Both the position numbers and the translations under genes were made by a program. A stretch of 64,000 nucleotides of DNA from Sphingomonas sp. IC081 (GTDB taxonomy: Bacteria; Pseudomonadota; Alphaproteobacteria; Sphingomonadales; Sphingomonadaceae): assembly GCF_006874585.1 (NCBI RefSeq), contig NZ_CP029764.1:23593-87592 (forward strand), given 5' to 3'. The notes beneath the pieces were generated by a model that was not told the origin of the DNA, did not search any database, and was given only the letters and a program-made list of their open reading frames with translations. Shown piece by piece: positions 59,907 through 64,000 of the stretch. Within the stretch, counting starts at the first letter, position 1, and each line of letters opens with the position of its first letter.

Positions 59907-60145
59907 GTGGAGCTGGCGTTATCGTCGCCCTCATAAATCCACGCGGCCATGAACGAGCCGTTCTTGCCGACGATTACGCCATCATCGACCATCGCCCCAT
60001 AGTTGAGCAGATCGGCAAGCCCTTCATCCTTGGAGCGATACCGGGCCAGCTTGCGTTCGGCCGCGTTGGCGAAGGACGCAAAGGCGAGGACCGCGAGCAG
60101 GGCCGCCCCGAAGATCGCTATGACGACAGCGATTGTCTGGATCAT
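59907..60145 (-). pseudogene. trbE: trbE (VirB4-type ATPase), N-terminal fragment
   Basis: The first 78 or so residues: IQTIAVVIAIFGAALLAVLA, FANAAERKLARYRSKDEGLA, then GVIVGKNGSFMAAWIYEGDD. Frame closes at TGA 59900 inside the Tn3 end. ATG 60145 overlaps the trbD stop. An N-terminal membrane segment is a variant of the VirB4/TrbE plan. Confidence 0.88.
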
Positions 60146-60474
60146 TTTTTCTTCCCCGGTTGCCGGTAGCGGCGGAATTGCAGGCGGCCGTTCTTGCGGA
60201 AGGGCGTGGAGTGAGCCGGGTAGTAGGGGCGATAGGTGCGGTGCCGCATGTAAACGAACCGCATCAGCGGGTCCGATTTCGCCATGAGACGACAGGCCCA
60301 CACGCCTGCAAACCAGATCAGCAGGCCAGCGGCCCACGCCTTCAAGGAATTGATGGCCGGAACGATCAGCGCCATCGACGCTAGGCCCGTGAGCATGACC
60401 AGCTCGCGGTCCCCACCCAAAAACAGATTGTTGCGGACGCCAGAGCGGCGAATAGGCACTGATCGCAGAGCCAT
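60142..60474 (-). CDS. trbD: TrbD/VirB3-like membrane protein
   Basis: 110 residues. RSGVRNNLFLGGDRELVMLT, then two adjacent hydrophobic segments (LASMALIVPAINSLKAWAAG; LLIWFAGVWACRLMAK) and a very basic tail. Typical VirB3 layout. Overlaps trbE (ATGA). Confidence 0.88.
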   Translation of the reverse strand: MALRSVPIRRSGVRNNLFLGGDRELVMLTGLASMALIVPAINSLKAWAAGLLIWFAGVWACRLMAKSDPLMRFVYMRHRTYRPYYPAHSTPFRKNGRLQFRRYRQPGKKK

Positions 60475-60492
60475 GTTGACCGGCCCTCCCCT

Positions 60493-60873
60493 TTAGCCTG
60501 CCAGCGCGGGCGAAGCGGTGCCGGTAATCACCGCACCGCCGCCCGTGATGGAGGACAGGACCGAGTTAGCGCCGACGAGCATCGAGGCGACGAGGACGAT
60601 CAGCAACAGCGTTCGCACAAAGCCGTTGAGATCGCCGCCGAAGATCAGGACACCACCGGCAACGACGATGCCGACGAGGGCGAAGGTATAACCGACGGTG
60701 CCGGTCATCGACTGGCGCACCTTGGTCAGATAGGATTCGTAAGGCAGGCCGCCCGTGGTATCCGAGGCCCAAGCCGCGTGAGGCCAGAGCAGGAGCATGA
60801 CGAGCGCCAGCCCCAGCATACCCCATATGAGCGCCTTACGGCGGGCGGCGGCGTCATTCCAAAACAACGTCAT
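60493..60873 (-). CDS. trbC: TrbC/VirB2-like pilin
   Basis: 126 residues. Long signal region (LIWGMLGLALVMLLLWPHAA), cleavage near WASD, then two hydrophobic helices (TVGYTFALVGIVVAGGVLIF; VRTLLLIVLVASMLVGANS). TrbC propilin is processed and cyclised in IncP; final processing here is unknown. Confidence 0.88.
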   Translation of the reverse strand: MTLFWNDAAARRKALIWGMLGLALVMLLLWPHAAWASDTTGGLPYESYLTKVRQSMTGTVGYTFALVGIVVAGGVLIFGGDLNGFVRTLLLIVLVASMLVGANSVLSSITGGGAVITGTASPALAG

Positions 60874-60886
60874 ATGTCATGCTCCT

Positions 60887-61177
60887 TCACAGTTTGCGCA
60901 AAATGTATTTCCCATCCACGAAGCCCCCGACTTCCAGCAGGCTTTCAATGCGGCGACCCTCTGGCGTGCGCGCGATGTGGACGATCAAATGCACCGCATC
61001 ACCAATCAGCGGCTCAATCGGCCGTGGTGAATCGGGGTGCATACTGATGAGCATTTGGAGCCTGCTAAGGCCCGCTTCGGCGTTGTTGGCGTGCAGCGTG
61101 GCCGCTCCGCCCTCGTGGCCGGTGTTCCACGCCATGAGCAGGTCGAGGGCTTCCGGGCCGCGCACCTCGCCCACTAG
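60887..61177 (-). pseudogene. trbB: trbB (VirB11-type ATPase), C-terminal fragment
   Basis: GEVRGPEALDLLMAWNTGHE, GGAATLHANNAEAGLSRLQM and ARTPEGRRIESLLEVGGFVD: the His box and C-terminal part of the VirB11/TrbB ATPase. The upstream part is at 62824-63502. Removing IS1380 and one CTAG gives RMRPDRILVGEVRG in frame. Confidence 0.93.
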
Positions 61178-62823
61178 CCTCTCTTATTCACGACGCTCGG
61201 TTTCGGGCCCGCTCTGGGCATTTGCTGCGGCTGGCTGTATTGCGCGGACGACCGGCATCGCTGGCGTTTGTTTCACCGCATTCGGATTGATGGGCTTTTC
61301 GGGTTGAAGGGCTGGGCTCGGAGTTCTGCGGCGCTGCCGCATGGGCTACGTCGGCGCAGGCTTCAGCCGGAGAACGAGGGCGCGGAACAGGTCGGCATCC
61401 GGACAGGCGGAAGCGAAGGCAATGCGGATGCGGCTAGCACTTTCTACGACGCGCGCAGCGACCTTGAGCAGCCGCAGGCGCAAGGTGGTAAACTCCGCGC
61501 TTGCCAGAGCAGCGGTCCTGGGCATCGCCTGCTGGATGCGCCATAGCAGCCAGTATGCGGCAGTGTGCAGTATCAGGCGCATCTGATTGGCATTGGCCGA
61601 GCGGCACGAGGTTCGGTCGCTGGCGAGCTGGGACTTGTGGCGCTTGATCAGGTTCTCGGCCTGACCACGCGCGCAGTAGAGCGTGTCGTAGATGTGCTCG
61701 GCCGATCCTGTTGCCAACGAGGTGACGACATAGCGGATGTCCATGCCCAGCGTGCTGGCCTCGATCCGTGCAACGACGCGACGCTGGCACTTCCAGGTCT
61801 TTGCCCCATAGCGGGTCTCGGCATAGTTGCGCAGGACGGGACACTGACGCTGGGCGCGCTTGACCGCGCAGGCATCGGCGACCGCAACAATGGCGGGATC
61901 GGCGCGCAGCGCTGAATTGGTGGGCAGGCCGAACACGTAATCGACGCGGGCCGCATCGCAGTAGGCCATGACCTCGGGTCGACCATAGTGCCCGTCGCCG
62001 CGGATAGTGATGTGGGTATCGGGCCAATTACGGCGCAGGTGACGCACCAGGCGTCGGATGTGCCCCGCCGCCTCCTTTCCAGAAGGCGTCTTGCCTGTGC
62101 GCAGCAGCATGGCCACCGGCCTGCCGGTCGCGGTGTCGTAGATATGGATCGGTAGGAAGCAGCGCTCCCCATGATGCCCGTTCCAGAACGAGAGCTGTTG
62201 ATAGCCATGCACGACGTCGCACGTGTCGTCGATATCCAGCGTGACCGCTGTCGGAGGGGCGGGATAGCTGGCGCAGTAGATGTCGATCATCGCGGCCATC
62301 ATGCTGGCCAGTTCGCGCGTAGTCGGTGCATTTTCCCACCGGCTCATCGTCGGTTGGCTGGCCAGCCCCGCGCCCGATTCCGGCAGCTTGCCGAGCGCCA
62401 GGCGGAAGCCTGGATCGTCGCGCAGAGCATCGAGATCATCGGCATCCTCATAGCCGCACGCAATCGCGAACACACGGGCACGCAGAATGTCATCCAGGCG
62501 ATGGATCACCCGCGCTGGATCGCGCGGATCGGCAATACAAGCCGCCAGGCGCTGGCAAATCCCCATCGCGCGCTCGGCCTGTGCAAGCAGTAGAACACCG
62601 CCATCCGAGGTAAGCCGGCCACCGTCGAACGCAGCTGTGATTTTCTTGCGGCCGACTGCTGGGAATCCAAATGAGCTTGCGATATCATCGTTCATGGCGG
62701 GTGTGGCCCGTGGCATTTTCTGCCCTGCGGCAGGTTCGGCTTAGACACCCAGTTCCTAATTCAGATCAGAGGCTTACGCCACTCCCGCCAACCCTTCAGG
62801 ACACTTTTGGTGAATAAGGCGGG
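61178..62823 (-). mobile_element. IS1380 family element, copy 2 (1646 bp) in trbB
   Basis: Same sequence and orientation as 20516-22161. Flanked by the direct duplication CTAG at 61174-61177 and 62824-62827, so this is a simple transposition event. Confidence 0.95.
61346..62716 (-). CDS. IS1380 family transposase, copy 2
   Basis: 456 residues, same as the protein at 20684-22054, intact DDE residues (LDIDDTCDVVHGYQQ; IRGDGHYGRPEV; ENLIKRHKSQLASDR). Active element likely, given identical copies and fresh target duplication. Confidence 0.95.
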   Translation of the reverse strand: MPRATPAMNDDIASSFGFPAVGRKKITAAFDGGRLTSDGGVLLLAQAERAMGICQRLAACIADPRDPARVIHRLDDILRARVFAIACGYEDADDLDALRDDPGFRLALGKLPESGAGLASQPTMSRWENAPTTRELASMMAAMIDIYCASYPAPPTAVTLDIDDTCDVVHGYQQLSFWNGHHGERCFLPIHIYDTATGRPVAMLLRTGKTPSGKEAAGHIRRLVRHLRRNWPDTHITIRGDGHYGRPEVMAYCDAARVDYVFGLPTNSALRADPAIVAVADACAVKRAQRQCPVLRNYAETRYGAKTWKCQRRVVARIEASTLGMDIRYVVTSLATGSAEHIYDTLYCARGQAENLIKRHKSQLASDRTSCRSANANQMRLILHTAAYWLLWRIQQAMPRTAALASAEFTTLRLRLLKVAARVVESASRIRIAFASACPDADLFRALVLRLKPAPT

Positions 62824-63502
62824 CTAGGATACGATCGGGCCGCATCCGCAGCGTGGTTTTGAGCAGCGCCGTCATGGTGATTTGCGGGGACGTGTGGAAC
62901 TGGACGTAGTTTTCAGCGGCGCATTGAATCTCGCCGGTATCTTCAATGATTACGAGCCGTTCGGTCGGGTCCGCGTCCACCATCCCGTTGATAATGGCAT
63001 TCACTAGCGTTGTTTTGCCGCTGCCGGTGCCGCCAATCACCAGAATGTTGCGGTGCGCGCGGATAGCCTCATGGATGAGGCTGCATTGCTCCGCCGTCAT
63101 AATCCCGCCCTCCACATATTGTTCGAGGGTAAAGATCGCCACGGCGCGTTTTCGGATGGCGAAGGTCGGCGCGGGCACGACCGGGGGCATCTGTCCGGCG
63201 AAGCGCGAGCCATCTATAGGAAACTCGCCTTCCAGAACCGGGGAGGCCCGCGTCACTTCCTTGTTATGATAGCCAGCGACCGCCTTGATGATCGCCTCGG
63301 CCCGGCTTGGGGCGACCTTACCGATGCAGATCATGCGTTCGCCAAGGCGTTCCAGCCATAGCTTGCCATCGGCGTTCAGGATCAGCTCAACGGTCTTGGG
63401 GTCGGCAAGCGCATCCAACATAAGCGGTTGCATGGAGCGGCGAAGCATCTCCTTCGCACGCTCTTTTACCGTATCTTGAGCGGGTTCCCCCTTGGCCTCC
63501 AT
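62824..63502 (-). pseudogene. trbB: trbB (VirB11-type ATPase), N-terminal fragment
   Basis: From ATG 63502: EAKGEPAQDTVKERAKEMLR, a beta-rich N-terminal domain, FAIRKRAVAIFTLEQYVEGG and Walker A VIGGTGSGKTTLVNAIINGM; then RMRPDRIL before the frame enters IS1380 (ending at 62774). The frame also extends upstream to 63526 without support. First gene of the trb operon. Confidence 0.93.
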
Positions 63503-63608
63503 GAAGCACCGTCCCTGCCAAAACAAAATGGACGCAAGGGATATACCGGAATTTTCATGGAGGCAACCAGAACGATTGCAAAGAATTAGGTTCAGATTGG
63601 GGGGATTG

Positions 63609-63986
63609 TCAGGACCGACGCAACTTAGCGTGGGCAGCCTTGTGCCATTGTGCTATCTGAAACGCTTGATGATCCGTGACGATAGCGGAAACGCGCTTAT
63701 AACCGGGAGGAAGCCCCAGCTTTTTATCTTCTTTTGATAAGGTATCGGCTAGGCTGGCGTCCCAGCCATCGGTGCCGATAGGCGGCGGTTCCAGTAGCGC
63801 GACGAGCGGGACTTCCAGAGCATTTGCGATGGCGGCGATTGTTTCGAGCGACGGGTTTCCCTTACCGGCTGTAACGTCAGATACGAAGGACACAGACAGC
63901 CCCGCGTTCTCCGCGAGGTCTTTTTTCTTGAGCCGTCTTAAGGCCAAGAAGCGGTTAATGTTAATCGCGAGAACCTTCCGATACAC
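63609..63986 (-). CDS. XRE-family regulator upstream of trb operon
   Basis: 125 residues. HTH: LALRRLKKKDLAENAGLSVS, FVSDVTAGKGNPSLETIAAI. C-terminal 70 residues (DASLADTLSKEDKKLGLPPG ...) are specific and often seen in regulators next to trb/T4SS loci in sphingomonads. Placed 107 bp before trbB on the same strand, so it probably controls the transfer genes. Confidence 0.8.
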   Translation of the reverse strand: MYRKVLAININRFLALRRLKKKDLAENAGLSVSFVSDVTAGKGNPSLETIAAIANALEVPLVALLEPPPIGTDGWDASLADTLSKEDKKLGLPPGYKRVSAIVTDHQAFQIAQWHKAAHAKLRRS

Positions 63987-64000
63987 AGGTTCGGTTTCTT

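Overview
The window is high-GC alphaproteobacterial DNA. The content points to a sphingomonad (Sphingobium, Novosphingobium, Sphingopyxis or a relative): IS6100, IS1380, IS110, IS21 and Tn3 elements, an IncP-order trb conjugation cluster, and a long leading-region-like block of small plasmid genes with ArdC, DUF3768 and DUF4942. Genus and replicon are inferred. I saw no rRNA, tRNA, replication gene, relaxase, coupling protein or CRISPR array.

Region 1 (1-15.1 kb, + strand) is a Ter stress island. It holds a DUF475/TerC-like membrane protein, a TerA-like protein, two TerD proteins and a TerD-VWA protein. These are followed by the Ter-associated biosynthetic module: ATP-grasp, TerD-like/trypsin protease, DUF4236, PRTase-TRSP, HAD, StiP-PELOTA and HpcH-type lyase. 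The block closes with TelA, an XpaC-like protein, an SNase-like protein and a PH-domain protein. Many genes overlap or nearly touch.

Region 2 (15.1-22.2 kb) is an IS pile-up: IS110, IS21 istA/istB, then an rve-type transposase cut by an IS1380 copy. This copy has no matching target duplication and also cuts an unrelated small gene, so it marks a rearrangement junction.

Region 3 (22.2-40.9 kb, mostly - strand) is an accessory block: XRE regulator with a family of palindromic operators, Dam-like methylase, zeta toxin, SprT protease, many short overlapping genes, a DUF4942 methylase, a Fic toxin-antitoxin pair, ArdC and the tail of a ParB-like protein cut by IS6100. Three pairs of direct repeats (83, about 215 and about 242 bp) and five copies of a GGTGGC-centred palindrome punctuate it. 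At 33.95-34.19 kb a 29-residue hydrophobic peptide with a strong ribosome site faces a predicted short terminated RNA. This looks like an undescribed type I toxin-antitoxin locus of the TxpA/holin-like kind.

Region 4 (41.8-45.6 kb) has a resolvase scrap, a secreted WG-repeat protein, a RelE/XRE toxin-antitoxin operon and small hypothetical genes.

Region 5 (45.6-64 kb, - strand) is trbN-L-K-J-I-H-G-F-E-D-C-B, read from left to right, with an XRE regulator upstream. Two insertions break it cleanly. A 4251-bp Tn3-family transposon (duplication GTGGA) splits the VirB4-type ATPase gene trbE. A 1646-bp IS1380 (duplication CTAG) splits the VirB11-type ATPase gene trbB. Both reading frames restore exactly when the insert and one duplication are removed, so transfer was probably lost recently.
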